Shown: one piece after another, positions 10,865-19,585 of the stretch
Layout of the letters: every line of letters begins with the position of its first letter
How positions within the stretch are numbered: the stretch's first letter is position 1
From: Pseudomonas putida
GTDB taxonomy: Bacteria; Pseudomonadota; Gammaproteobacteria; Pseudomonadales; Pseudomonadaceae
Assembly (NCBI RefSeq): GCF_016406145.1
Contig: NZ_CP066306.1
Span: forward strand, 62,001 to 126,000
Reading direction: 5' to 3'
Length of the DNA: 64,000 nucleotides
The notes under the pieces: model-generated
The model's input: the letters and a program-made list of their open reading frames with translations, nothing else
Database searches by the model: none
Told to the model about the DNA's origin: nothing
Made by a program: the position numbers and the translations under genes

Positions 10865-12331
10865 TCAGAGCTCTGGAGGACTGGCTGCTGTCAGCAACTC
10901 ATCGAGTGACGGAACCTTAGCGTTTGCACTGAGGACGAGTGTTCTGGATCGGAGTATGGATACATCAAAGAAAGATTCGCACTCGACTCTTCCGTTTACT
11001 TCTCTCCAGTGGGTGACTTCTGGTATCAACTCATTAGGCACCGGGTATAGTGCCATAGGGTTATGGAATACCTCCACTTCAGCAGACCACGGCTCGTAGC
11101 CATATTGCGGCCAGAGCTGACCGTAGTCGCTGGACGCTACATCCAACAGAAATGGGATACCTCGTGATGCTCCCGGAGAACGGTCGAAAAACTCACCAAA
11201 CCGCAAGTATCGGTACCCGTCTAGATGAGCTCCACCTGAGATCGGCACTCGGCTGAGCTTTGGCACTGTGCAGGCATTGGTGAAAATGACCGCTGAAAGA
11301 TGGGCATTTTCCATTAGCGTAAATAGGCCGTTGGGGCGCCCTGATAGCAGAGATGTCTCTTCCTCCACAGTTATCAGGTGCGTACCACGATGCGCAGATG
11401 AGTGAACTGCAAAGCCATAGAGATAGCTGATGAGCGACTCCCTGCTCCACAGCATTGAACTGGGCGCATGGAAATCGGCTAAGGCCAGAATGAGCGGCTT
11501 ACCCTCCACGTGCGGTAGGGATTCGTAACGCTTGTCCAATTTGTTTTGGATGGTCCTCGCAAACCTTTCTGCAGCCGCTCCTAAGAAACGCTCATGTCGG
11601 TCAGCGGGTGGGGGGACCGGCGAGGCGCCAAAATGCTCATACCGCTCTTCCGGGTTGGCTGTCACTGCTTCAACCCAGGCCTCATCTCCCAGCCTATTCT
11701 CGATGTGAAAATCGGGTGATTCTTTAGGCTGGGTGACCAAGAGTCCCTGTTCACGAAAAATCGCTAATAGGTGGGCTTCCCAGAGGCGGGTGTGAAAATT
11801 CTCAGTCTGGCAATCGGGAACCCAATTTCTGTCTGGGGATGGCAGTGCGAGATACAGTTGATTCAGCGCCCACGCCCCAATACGGCGGCTTGGATCAAAT
11901 AGTGATTTGAACACCACGCTTGGTGTGCGCTTACCCATTCTGCTTAGAGGAGCACGTCGTCGTTCACCTGAAGGGAGTGGAAGCGGATGGGCTTGGGTAT
12001 AGAGAAAATGGCTGATTGAGGCGCGGGCTTCAGACTCGCCAGTGGTGCGCTCACTATGGCTGAGGAGCACCCACACGCTATCGACACGACGCCGCAAGGT
12101 GACAATTCCGAAGCTGCCGGCATGGATATTTCGGGTTAGAGCGGCACAAGAAATTCCGTCCTCACTAAGCCATGCCCCTACTGGCGGGCTGTCCCCAAAC
12201 CCCAACCCTCGTGGAAGCGACAAAGCGATTAGATCGAACATCGGCGCAGCAATTTCTTTCATTCGCTGATCTCGGCAGCCGTCAAAATGCATTCCATCAA
12301 TGCCTCGGAGCGTGCCCGCCGGCGATGGCAT
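10865..12331 (-). CDS. Large uncharacterised protein with a PD-(D/E)xK-like core
   Basis: A 488-aa soluble protein, second of a two-gene unit, starting 12 bp after its upstream partner ends. The N-terminal ~130 residues look like a beta-rich module (GDSPPVGAWLSEDGISCAAL). The centre (about 185-235) carries a helix with WEAHLLAIF, then SPDFHIEN, then EAWVEAVTAN. The order Glu (helix), Pro-Asp, Glu-x-Val resembles the PD-(D/E)xK nuclease fold, but the catalytic Lys position is Val, so activity is uncertain. The C-terminal half has no motif I know. Start alternatives are Met14 and Met24. It could be a nuclease-like effector of a defence cassette or an inactive fold relative. Confidence 0.6.
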   Translation of the reverse strand: MPSPAGTLRGIDGMHFDGCRDQRMKEIAAPMFDLIALSLPRGLGFGDSPPVGAWLSEDGISCAALTRNIHAGSFGIVTLRRRVDSVWVLLSHSERTTGESEARASISHFLYTQAHPLPLPSGERRRAPLSRMGKRTPSVVFKSLFDPSRRIGAWALNQLYLALPSPDRNWVPDCQTENFHTRLWEAHLLAIFREQGLLVTQPKESPDFHIENRLGDEAWVEAVTANPEERYEHFGASPVPPPADRHERFLGAAAERFARTIQNKLDKRYESLPHVEGKPLILALADFHAPSSMLWSRESLISYLYGFAVHSSAHRGTHLITVEEETSLLSGRPNGLFTLMENAHLSAVIFTNACTVPKLSRVPISGGAHLDGYRYLRFGEFFDRSPGASRGIPFLLDVASSDYGQLWPQYGYEPWSAEVEVFHNPMALYPVPNELIPEVTHWREVNGRVECESFFDVSILRSRTLVLSANAKVPSLDELLTAASPPEL

Positions 12332-12343
12332 CGGTGGAGGTAC

Positions 12344-12793
12344 CTATTGAAGAAGGGGGCCTTGTTCCACCAGGACATCTCGGTTGGTGAAGATGGTCTC
12401 AATGGTTGCAGCCTCGGCAGCCACATGAGTCTTTCGCGTGATCTCTTCAAGGGCCAGTTCGAGCCGGTAGTCTTGGAAATACTCGTACAGCTTTTCAGAG
12501 CTCTCGGATATCTCCTCCCCACCATTCTTCGCGAACAAGATGTGGATGATCGCTGCGAGTGGGAGAGAGATGTCGAGATCCTTCTCTTCTGCATCTGAAT
12601 CCGAGTTCAAACCGTCGAAATACCTCTCCAGATGACTCTGGAGCTCCTCAAGCCAGAACTGAGATAGGTTGCTTGGAAGGGAGCTTTCAGGCCCGGTCAG
12701 AAGGACTTCATCTCTGAATAGAGCCAGCAGATTGGGGTTTGCCATGGAGGACCTCACGATTAGATTTGAGAGCAACTGGTCAGCATAGTCCAC
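12344..12793 (-). CDS. Small acidic protein, first gene of the unknown two-gene cassette
   Basis: A 149-aa, strongly acidic, helix-rich protein with clusters such as GLNSDSDAEEKDLD and NGGEEISESSEKLYEYFQDY. No signal peptide, no membrane segment, no recognised domain. The GTG at 12793 has GGAGGTGG rather far upstream; the in-frame ATG at 12745 (MANPNLLALF) has GAGG at better spacing and is a real alternative. It precedes the 488-aa gene by 12 bp, so the two are almost certainly co-transcribed. It might bind or inhibit the larger partner, by analogy with two-gene toxin or defence modules; that is inference only. Confidence 0.6.
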   Translation of the reverse strand: MDYADQLLSNLIVRSSMANPNLLALFRDEVLLTGPESSLPSNLSQFWLEELQSHLERYFDGLNSDSDAEEKDLDISLPLAAIIHILFAKNGGEEISESSEKLYEYFQDYRLELALEEITRKTHVAAEAATIETIFTNRDVLVEQGPLLQ

Positions 12794-13434
12794 CTCAAGA
12801 TGACCACCTCCTTGACGCCCATCCTGGTGCTCCTGAGCATCAGACGAGTGAATCGCCCCGAAACCTGTAGATACAAAATGACCGCTTCTCGCCGTTAGCT
12901 GCCTTTCTTGAAGGACAGCTTTGGGTCGATAGCGGCCTTCGTGGAGGTTGGTGTCTACGGGGTCGGTTTAGTCAATCTGAATCTCCGGTTTCACCTCCGT
13001 GAGGCCGGCCATCGTCATGCATCAGATCTTGATTGACACGCGTGCCGCTTTGGATAGCCTTGCAATTGAGGGCTGCAACTGCGCATTTGTCGGGCCTGGG
13101 TACCAGCATGAGCCCCCCGCAATTTTGGCAGCAGAGGAAGCTGGTTCCTCTGAAGTAGTGACGGCGGGCATTGCCAGTCGGATTCTGAACCCAAGGTCGC
13201 CAGACTAGGAGCTAAAGGATCGCTGCGACTACTCCTCATCCCTTACCGAAAAGTCACGCGTCGGTCGTAAACGGCCCTTTCCAGGCCAATCAACTTTTGT
13301 GATTGGTGAGTAGGGATTTCTCGGCTTTTCTGTGAAAAGCACCCCTTCATTTCACAAAAAAAATGGCGAAGATTCCAATTTCACGGGGTCTGGCCTATCA
13401 CCTATTTTGTGAACCTACACAGGTTGTTCTTACC
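12794..13434. other. Non-coding or decayed stretch at the edge of the accessory region
   Basis: No convincing intact gene. On the minus strand, 12972 to about 13207 holds a stretch free of stops but without a start, reading RRHYFRGTSFLCCQNCGG and further cysteines, which looks like a broken zinc-ribbon-type reading frame. A different minus frame gives a 49-codon ORF (13022-13171, MPAVTTSEEPASSAAKIAGG). The part near 12885-12950 (GACCGCTTCTCGCCGTTAGC, then GGGTCGATAGCGG) resembles scar sequence often seen at island borders in Pseudomonas. Nothing else recognisable. Confidence 0.5.
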
Positions 13435-13460
13435 AAAAAGCCCGCGCAAGCGGGCTTTTT
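13435..13460. terminator. Bidirectional terminator
   Basis: AAAAAGCCCGCGCAAGCGGGCTTTTT, an 11-bp stem flanked by A5 and T5 so it works on both strands. It ends the RcnB-like transcript from the minus strand and insulates it from the accessory region. Confidence 0.88.
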
Positions 13461-13484
13461 GTTGGCGGCTGGTTTTATACGGCT

Positions 13485-13910
13485 TTAGTAACCGCTGAGG
13501 ATGTTTACGATCACCCCGGAAGCAATGGTCACCAGCACGTAGTCGCCGTTGACGTACAACCAACGGTGGTCGCGGGGCGGCGGCGAGAGGTGCCGGGCGC
13601 GCCAGTCGGTCACCCAGTAACGGTCATTGCGATAGTGCGGGTCTACCACGTGGCCACGCTTCCATTGCTGGTGAGGTACCGGCATCCCCGGTTGTGGACG
13701 GAAGTTTGGATTACGGTAGGACTGAGCCTGGCCGTTGCCGGGTTTGCCATGTTGTTGCGGGTGGCCTGGCTGCTTGCTCTGCTGCGGATGACCTTGGCCC
13801 TGATGCGAGCGGTCGCCATCGTGCCCTTGGGGCGGGCCGGGTTGGGCGAAGCTGGCCAGTGGTACGCTAAGCATCAACGTAGCGCAGAGCACGGAGAGGG
13901 TTTTTTTCAT
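13485..13910 (-). CDS. RcnB-family periplasmic protein
   Basis: A 141-aa protein with a signal peptide (KKTLSVLCATLMLSVPLASFA), a low-complexity middle rich in Gln, His, Pro and Gly (HPQQSKQPGHPQQHGKPG), and a C-terminal RcnB domain (about 85-141) with WKRGHVV, YWVTDWRARHL, PPPRDHRWLYVNGDYVLV and GVIVNIL. E. coli RcnB is a periplasmic protein linked to Ni/Co export, but most Pseudomonas members lack functional study. The ATG at 13910 is chosen because it starts the signal peptide; longer in-frame starts add 34 unlike residues. It stands alone and ends at a strong terminator. Confidence 0.85.
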   Translation of the reverse strand: MKKTLSVLCATLMLSVPLASFAQPGPPQGHDGDRSHQGQGHPQQSKQPGHPQQHGKPGNGQAQSYRNPNFRPQPGMPVPHQQWKRGHVVDPHYRNDRYWVTDWRARHLSPPPRDHRWLYVNGDYVLVTIASGVIVNILSGY

Positions 13911-14044
13911 CGTATGTCGATCCTTTGCATGTACACGTCCGGCGGGTTTCAATGAGACGCCGATTACGGTTAATGCTTCAGACCGTGATTCGAGATGAGT
14001 AATCCCTGGCAAGAGGTAAAGGTCCGGTAAAGAATCACCAAGCC

Positions 14045-15349
14045 CTAAGCCGGATTCAGCCCTAGCGCTTTCAAGCGCCGATATAGCGTACGTTCACTCA
14101 TGCCTAAGTGGCGCGCCAGTTCGCTACGCGGGCCCTGAAACTGTTCCAGCGCTTGTGCCAGATCACTCAGGTCGCTGCGAGCGCGCGCCTTGTTCGCACC
14201 GGTTGCGATTTGCGGGCCTACATCTTCCGGCAGATGCTCAGGCCGTATCAGCCCATCATCGGCAAACAGCCGCGCCCTTTCGAGGATATTACGCAGCTCG
14301 CGGATATTGCCCGGGAACGTATGCAGGGCCAATCGCTGCAGCGCAGCGTCAGTAAGGCTCGCGGCAGGTTTGCCTGCCATGCGCTGCAGAAGGCTCTGCG
14401 CCAGCAGCGGCAGATCCTCTACGCGTTCGCGTAAGGCGGGCAGGCGGATAGGAAAGCCACTGATGCGGTAATACAGGTCTTCCCGGAACGTGCCCTCTGC
14501 AACCATCTGCTTGAGCGGTTTGTGTGTTGCAGACACCAGGCGGAAGTCCGCATGCACGGTACGCAGGCTGCCAACCGGGCGGAAGCTGCCGGATTCGATC
14601 AGGCGCAGCAATTTGACCTGCATCGCCAGTGGCACCTCACCAATCTCGTCGAGGAAGAGCGTGCCGCCGTGGGCCGCTTCTGCCAGGCCGATCTTGCGCT
14701 GGTTGGCGCCGGTAAAGGCTCCTTTCTCATAGCCGAACAATTCACTCTCGAACAGTGACTCGGTCAAGCCGGTGCAGTCGACCACCACCAAAGGGCCATT
14801 CGCCCGCGGGCTGCCCATATGGATCGCCCGGGCGAAAAGCTCCTTGCCTGTACCGGATTCACCCTGGAGCAATACCGGGATCTGTGCGGGTGCCGCACGT
14901 TGCAGGCTGGCCAATGCCGTTTTGAATGCTGGCGCCCGGCCGACCAGGCCCTGTTGCTGAGGTTGGGCCGAGGCTAGTGTGACCGTTGTCAGGCGTTCTA
15001 CGAAGGCGACCACCCTGCCCTGCTCATCGAGGATCGGCCGTAGTTCCACATCCACATGCTCAGGCCCGCGCGGGGTGTGATGAATGTGCAGTACCCGTTC
15101 CGGCAGTTTGCTGCCCCAGGCCTTGCGCATGGGGCAGTGCTCCCCGGCCTGGTCGCAAGGCACGGCGTAGTGATGGGAAACCCGGTGGCACTTCTCACCC
15201 AGCGGCGCACGGTCATCACGGCCAAACTGCCGACGATAGGCGGCATTGGCTGCGAGGATGTTGTAGTCGGTGTCCAGCACGATGGTGGGCAACGCATCGT
15301 GTTCGAGGTAGGAAACCAGAGCTAGGATGAGGGGATGGGATTCAGGCAT
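14045..15349 (-). CDS. fisR: FisR-like sigma-54 activator sensing persulfide
   Basis: A 434-aa enhancer-binding protein: PAS-like sensor domain (1-120), AAA+ sigma-54 domain with Walker A GESGTGKE, the sigma-54 contact loop GAFTGA and FLDEIGEV, and a Fis-type HTH (about 390-430, [20 protein letters not shown]). The sensor has Cys54, Cys65 and Cys72 ([22 protein letters not shown] split over 21 positions), the three-cysteine arrangement by which FisR senses reactive sulfane sulfur and switches on pdo/sqr genes. It is divergent from pdo, whose upstream region has a -24/-12 type promoter and a palindrome. Start at 15349 (MPESHPL) preferred over an upstream TTG. Confidence 0.88.
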   Translation of the reverse strand: MPESHPLILALVSYLEHDALPTIVLDTDYNILAANAAYRRQFGRDDRAPLGEKCHRVSHHYAVPCDQAGEHCPMRKAWGSKLPERVLHIHHTPRGPEHVDVELRPILDEQGRVVAFVERLTTVTLASAQPQQQGLVGRAPAFKTALASLQRAAPAQIPVLLQGESGTGKELFARAIHMGSPRANGPLVVVDCTGLTESLFESELFGYEKGAFTGANQRKIGLAEAAHGGTLFLDEIGEVPLAMQVKLLRLIESGSFRPVGSLRTVHADFRLVSATHKPLKQMVAEGTFREDLYYRISGFPIRLPALRERVEDLPLLAQSLLQRMAGKPAASLTDAALQRLALHTFPGNIRELRNILERARLFADDGLIRPEHLPEDVGPQIATGANKARARSDLSDLAQALEQFQGPRSELARHLGMSERTLYRRLKALGLNPA

Positions 15350-15408
15350 GACGGCACCGATTGGATAAGCCGTTGAGGGTAACAAGGACTGCCAAACACT
15401 GCCATTGG

Positions 15409-15426
15409 CTGACAGTCGACTGCCAG
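15409..15426. promoter_or_regulatory. Palindrome, candidate upstream activator site of the FisR-like protein
   Basis: CTGACAGTC|GACTGCCAG is a palindrome with one mismatch per half. It lies 72-90 bp upstream of the -24/-12 element, the usual distance for an enhancer site. Assignment to FisR is inferred from position. Confidence 0.5.
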
Positions 15427-15498
15427 GGCAGCTGACAAACCGGCCTGCCTTGCGCCATCAGGGGTCGATTTTACTGGCTTTGGCACGGGTTAAACCCT

Positions 15499-15514
15499 TG
15501 GCATGCATCTTGAT
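15499..15514 (+). promoter_or_regulatory. Candidate sigma-54 promoter of pdo-sqr-tauE
   Basis: TGGCATGCATCTTGAT: GG and the -12 G are ten bases apart as in TGGCACG-N4-TTGC promoters, with GA instead of GC at -12. It is about 59 bp before the pdo start and is backed by the adjacent sigma-54 activator gene. Confidence 0.6.
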
Positions 15515-15572
15515 AAACCACCCGTCACTGCCTACGCCTCTAAAAGGCGGGGTGGATTATTTGGAGAACGTG

Positions 15573-16457
15573 ATGATCATCGGCAACAACCTTCAGGTGG
15601 AAGCCTTTTTCGACGACGCAACCTCGACTATCAGCTACCTGGTGCTGGACCGTGAGACCAACCAGTGTGCGTTGATCGACAGCGTACTCGACTATGACCC
15701 CAAGTCAGGCCGCACCTGCACCGAGTCTGCAGACCGTCTGATTGATCGGGTACAGAGCCTGGGCGCCAAGGTGCAGTGGATTCTGGAAACCCACGTACAC
15801 GCCGACCACCTTTCAGCCGCGGCGTATCTCAAGGAAAAGCTCGGTGGCCACACCGCCATTGGCGCCGAGATAACCAAGGTACAGAAAGTCTTCGGAGACT
15901 TGTTCAACGCTGAGCCGGGCTTCGCCCGTGACGGCAGCCAGTTCGATGTGTTGCTCATGGACGAAGAAGGTTTCCGCATAGGTAACCTGCATGCCCGCTC
16001 GCTGCACACGCCGGGGCACACCCCGGCTTGCATGAGTTACCTGGTAGAGGATGCAGGGGAAAAAGCGCTGTTCGTGGGCGACACCCTGTTCATGCCTGAC
16101 TACGGTACCGCGCGCTGTGACTTCCCAGGCGCTGATGCTCGCACCTTGTACCAATCGATCCGCCGCCTGCTGGCCTTCCCTGACCAGACTCAGCTGTTCA
16201 TGTGCCATGACTACCTGCCGGGCGGGCGTGACATGCGTTACGTCACCACCGTGGCCGAGCAGCGCGCCAGCAACATTCATGTCCACCAGGGCATCGATGA
16301 GGACAGCTTTGTCGCCATGCGTGAGGCTCGTGACAAGACCCTCGAGATGCCCGTCCTGATCCTGCCTTCGGTGCAGGTCAACATGCGCAGTGGCCATTTT
16401 CCGCAGCCGGAATCCAACGGCGTGAGCTACCTGAAGATCCCGTTGAACAAGCTCTGA
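15573..16457 (+). CDS. pdo: Persulfide dioxygenase (ETHE1-like metallo-beta-lactamase fold)
   Basis: A 294-aa protein that would oxidise glutathione persulfide to sulfite. It has the MBL metal motif THVHADHLSA with the next ligand in HTPGHTPACMS, then VGDTLFMPDYGTARCDFPGA and a C-terminal LPSVQVNMRSG. As in persulfide dioxygenases, the Fe(II) is bound by one His, one Asp and one His of these motifs. Start 15573 is chosen because GGAG lies at proper spacing and the fold begins with NNLQVEAFFDD. Divergent from fisR and followed 39 bp later by sqr: together these convert sulfide to persulfide and then sulfite. Also annotated in some genomes as Blh. Confidence 0.9.
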   Translation: MIIGNNLQVEAFFDDATSTISYLVLDRETNQCALIDSVLDYDPKSGRTCTESADRLIDRVQSLGAKVQWILETHVHADHLSAAAYLKEKLGGHTAIGAEITKVQKVFGDLFNAEPGFARDGSQFDVLLMDEEGFRIGNLHARSLHTPGHTPACMSYLVEDAGEKALFVGDTLFMPDYGTARCDFPGADARTLYQSIRRLLAFPDQTQLFMCHDYLPGGRDMRYVTTVAEQRASNIHVHQGIDEDSFVAMREARDKTLEMPVLILPSVQVNMRSGHFPQPESNGVSYLKIPLNKL

Positions 16458-16496
16458 CCGCGCTACCTCATCATTAGAATTCCCAGGATTTACGCC

Positions 16497-17768
16497 ATGC
16501 CTGCCTTGTTGTCCCCTGCTCATTCCGACCACCACAAGGTGGTCATCGTCGGTGCCGGCGCTGCCGGCATCGCCACTGCTGCCAGCCTCATCAGCCGCGA
16601 CCCGTCACTGGATATCGCGGTGGTCGACCCTGCCGACGTTCATTACTACCAGCCCGGCTGGACCATGGTCGGTGCGGGTGTGTTCAACGCACCGAGCACC
16701 GCGCGCACCATGGCCTCGACCATTCCTCGTGGCGTGCGCTGGATCAAGGCACGCGTGCAAGGGTTCGACCCGCTGGGCCAGCTGGTCATGCTCGAAGATG
16801 GTCGCACCATCAGCTATGAACAGCTGGTGGTCTGCCCCGGCCTCAAGCTCGATTGGGCTGCCATTGACGGGCTCAGTGATACCCTGGGGCGCAACGGCGT
16901 TACATCCAACTACCGCTATGACCTGGCACCTTACACTTGGGAGCTTGTGCAGAACCTCAAGCAAGGCCGCGCCCTGTTCACTCAGCCACCCATGCCGATA
17001 AAGTGCGCCGGTGCGCCGCAGAAGGCGCTGTACCTGTCCTGCGACCATTGGCTGCGTCAGGGGCGGCTGGGCGACATCAAAGCCTGCTTCTTCAATGCCG
17101 GCGCTGTGCTGTTCGGTGTGCCCGATTACGTACCGGCCCTGATGGCCTACATCGACAAGTACGGTGTGGACCTCAATTACAACCATTGTCTGGCTGCAGT
17201 AGATGGCCCCAACAAGCGCGCCACTTTTCTCCGCACCTTTGCCGATGGCAGCACTGAAACACACACTGAAGCCTTCGACATGCTGCACGTGGTGCCGCCA
17301 CAGGTTGCCCCCGACTTCATTCGTCAAAGCCCATTGGCCGATGCTGCTGGCTGGGTCGATGTCGACCCGCATACGCTGCGTCATCGTCAGTTTGCCAACG
17401 TCCATGCCCTGGGCGATGTCGCCAGCACCAGCAACGCCAAGACCGCAGCCGCCGCGCGCAAGCAGGCGCCGGTGGTTGCCAACAACGTGCTGGTGGCGCT
17501 GGGCAGGCTGGCTAACCTTGCCCAGTACGATGGTTACGGCTCCTGCCCGCTGACGGTCGAGCGCGGCAAGATCGTGCTTGCCGAGTTCACCTATGGCGGC
17601 AAGGTCGCGCCGAGCTTCCCGCGCTGGTTGCTGGATGGCCGCCAGCCGACGCGCCTCGCTTGGCTGCTCAAGGCGCGAGTGCTGCCGCCGCTGTACTGGC
17701 AAGGCATGCTAAAGGGGCGGGAGTGGCTGGCACGGCCTCAGCCGGTGGCGGCCGAGGCAGCACGGTGA
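16497..17768 (+). CDS. sqr: Sulfide:quinone oxidoreductase, SQRDL-like (type II)
   Basis: A 423-aa FAD enzyme of the inner membrane that oxidises sulfide to sulfane sulfur and reduces ubiquinone. The dinucleotide-binding motif VVIVGAGAAGIATAASL is at 14-30; YYQPGWTMVGAG (about 50-61) and KCAGAPQKALYLSCDHW (about 169-185) with cysteines near the flavin fit SQR; HALGDVASTSNAKTAAAARK is the second FAD motif. It lacks a signal peptide and has an amphipathic C-terminus for membrane contact. Between pdo and tauE in a tight unit, so product persulfide passes to Pdo. The exact pair of catalytic cysteines is not certain from sequence alone. Confidence 0.87.
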   Translation: MPALLSPAHSDHHKVVIVGAGAAGIATAASLISRDPSLDIAVVDPADVHYYQPGWTMVGAGVFNAPSTARTMASTIPRGVRWIKARVQGFDPLGQLVMLEDGRTISYEQLVVCPGLKLDWAAIDGLSDTLGRNGVTSNYRYDLAPYTWELVQNLKQGRALFTQPPMPIKCAGAPQKALYLSCDHWLRQGRLGDIKACFFNAGAVLFGVPDYVPALMAYIDKYGVDLNYNHCLAAVDGPNKRATFLRTFADGSTETHTEAFDMLHVVPPQVAPDFIRQSPLADAAGWVDVDPHTLRHRQFANVHALGDVASTSNAKTAAAARKQAPVVANNVLVALGRLANLAQYDGYGSCPLTVERGKIVLAEFTYGGKVAPSFPRWLLDGRQPTRLAWLLKARVLPPLYWQGMLKGREWLARPQPVAAEAAR

Positions 17769-18583
17769 TCGAACATCAATTGCTCGGTGCCGGCCTGGGC
17801 GCGATCATTGGCGCAGTGCTGGCGCTGACTGGCGCGGGGGGCGGCATCCTGGCGGTGCCGCTGCTGGTGTTTGGTCTTGGTCTGTCGATGGTCGAAGCTG
17901 CGCCGATTGGCCTTCTTGCTGTAGGCCTTGCCGCTGCCGTGGGGGCGATCCTCGGCTTGCGCCAAGGGCTGGTGCGTTATCGCGCCGCGCTGTTCATCGC
18001 CCTGATCGGCATCGCTGCTGCACCGTTCGGGCTGATGCTCGCCCATCGTCTGCCCGACACACCCCTGGCCCTGGTGTTCGCCGGCGTGCTGGTTTACGCC
18101 TGCCTGCGCATGTGGCGCAAGGCTGCCAGTGAGCTGCGTGGCGAGACCAACGAAGCCCACCGTTTCATCGAGCCTTGTGTGCTCAACCCGTTGCAGGGCC
18201 GTTTGCGCTGGACACTGCCCTGCGCGCGGGCGCTGGCCATGACCGGAGCACTCTCCGGATTGTTGTCCGGCTTGTTGGGAGTGGGGGGTGGCTTCGTGAT
18301 CATCCCTGCCTTGAACCGCTACACCAACCTGCGTATGAAGAGCATCGTTTCGACCTCGTTGGCGGTGATCGCTCTGGTGTCTACAGGTAGCGTGGTCAGT
18401 GCCAGCCTGGCCGGTGTGATGCACTGGCAGGTGGGCGCACCTTTTGCCGTTGGTGCTGTGCTTGGCCTGCTGCTGGCGCGGCCGCTGGCGGCCCGGCTGG
18501 CCGGGCCTCGCCTGCAGCAGCTGTTCTCGGTGGCCGGCTTCGGGGCTGCCCTGCTGCTGGCCGGCAAGGCGCTACTCGGCTAG
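17765..18583 (+). CDS. TauE/SafE-family anion exporter
   Basis: A 272-aa membrane protein with about eight helices and the two TauE repeats, each with a glycine-rich motif: GAVLALTGAGGGILAVPLLV near the N-terminus and LSGLLSGLLGVGGGFVIIP in the second half. Start is the GTG at 17765, overlapping the sqr stop (GTGA), which gives translational coupling; ATG starts upstream lie inside sqr in another frame. Family members export sulfite, sulfoacetate or similar anions. Placed after pdo and sqr, export of the sulfite formed from sulfide is the simplest role. Its 3' end overlaps the convergent LysR gene by 12 bp. Confidence 0.87.
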   Translation: MIEHQLLGAGLGAIIGAVLALTGAGGGILAVPLLVFGLGLSMVEAAPIGLLAVGLAAAVGAILGLRQGLVRYRAALFIALIGIAAAPFGLMLAHRLPDTPLALVFAGVLVYACLRMWRKAASELRGETNEAHRFIEPCVLNPLQGRLRWTLPCARALAMTGALSGLLSGLLGVGGGFVIIPALNRYTNLRMKSIVSTSLAVIALVSTGSVVSASLAGVMHWQVGAPFAVGAVLGLLLARPLAARLAGPRLQQLFSVAGFGAALLLAGKALLG

Positions 18584-19459
18584 CAGCTCGGCCTGTTCCT
18601 GCGCGCACAGCGCCAGCAGGTAGTCCCAGACCACCCGCAGGCGTACCGACTTGTGCAATTCACGACGGGTGCATATCCAGTAGCTGCGCTGGATGGTTTC
18701 GCTGGGCAGTATGCGTACCAGTGTCGGGTCGTGGCGAGCCATGTAGTTGGGCAGCACGGCGATGCCCAGGCCGGCGCGCGCAGCAGTTTGCTGGGCGATC
18801 ACGCTGGTGCTGCGAAAGGCCACATTGGGCGCCCGGCAGAAGCTGTTTAGAAACAGCAGCTCCTGGCTGAACAACAGGTCGTCGACGTAGCCGATCCAGC
18901 TGTGTCGGGCCAGATCTTCACGGTTGCGTAGAGGTGGCGCGCGGTCCAGGTAAGCCTGGCTGGCATACAGGGCCAGGCGGTAGTCGGTGAGTTTGCGGGT
19001 AATCAGCAGGTCGGCACTGGGACGCTCCAGGTGAATGCTGATTTCCGCCTCGCGGTTGAGGATGCTGACAAAGCGAGGCACGGCCACCAGCTCCACTTCC
19101 AGGCCCGGATACCGATCGAACAGCGCATTCATGCGTGGGGTGAAGAACATGATGCCGATGCCTTCGGTGACCCCAAGGCGAATCTTGCCCAGCGGTGTGA
19201 TGGCCTGGGTGATTTCTTCCTGCGCCAGCAACGCGACGTTCTCCATGGCTTCGGCGTGCTTGAGCAGCGCCTGGCCGGAGGGCGTCAATTCGTAGCCCTG
19301 CGCGTGTTGCACGAACAGTGGGGTGCCCAGGCTTTTCTCGATGCTCTCGATATGCCGGGCAACCGTGCTATGGGTCGTGTTGAGACGCTTGGCAGCACTG
19401 AGCAGGCGGCCACTGCGCTGCAACTCGAGGAAAAACCGCAGATCATTCCAGTCGAACAT
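18572..19459 (-). CDS. LysR-family regulator
   Basis: A 295-aa LTTR. HTH at about 2-60 (LRFFLELQRSGRLLSAAKRL, then TTHSTVARHIESIEKSLGTPLF), followed by an effector domain with two Rossmann-like lobes (KIRLGVTEGIGIMFFTPRM, RTSVIAQQTAARAGLGIAVLP-like). Start 19459 has AAAGGA directly upstream and begins MFDWNDLRFF as usual for this subgroup. It is divergent from the GMC oxidoreductase gene (127 bp shared promoter region) and so is the likely regulator of the oxidoreductase and MFS genes. Effector unknown. Confidence 0.88.
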   Translation of the reverse strand: MFDWNDLRFFLELQRSGRLLSAAKRLNTTHSTVARHIESIEKSLGTPLFVQHAQGYELTPSGQALLKHAEAMENVALLAQEEITQAITPLGKIRLGVTEGIGIMFFTPRMNALFDRYPGLEVELVAVPRFVSILNREAEISIHLERPSADLLITRKLTDYRLALYASQAYLDRAPPLRNREDLARHSWIGYVDDLLFSQELLFLNSFCRAPNVAFRSTSVIAQQTAARAGLGIAVLPNYMARHDPTLVRILPSETIQRSYWICTRRELHKSVRLRVVWDYLLALCAQEQAELLAE

Positions 19460-19585
19460 GCATCCTTTCCCTGTTTTTCGCTGTGCTAAAACGCACAACG
19501 GCTGCGCGAAATCTCGTGTTTCCTCAGCGAAATTAATCAATAAGATGTACGACGACAAGAATAAAAATCAGGCGCGAGGTTGCAC

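Noticed and set aside
12999-13208. 69-codon plus-strand frame in the decayed region
   Set aside because: No ribosome site or recognisable content; the minus strand has the more protein-like remnant.
15488-15503. TGGCACGGGTTAAACC as the -24/-12 promoter of pdo
   Set aside because: The -24 part fits but there is no TTGC-like -12 element at the right spacing; the element at 15499 fits better.
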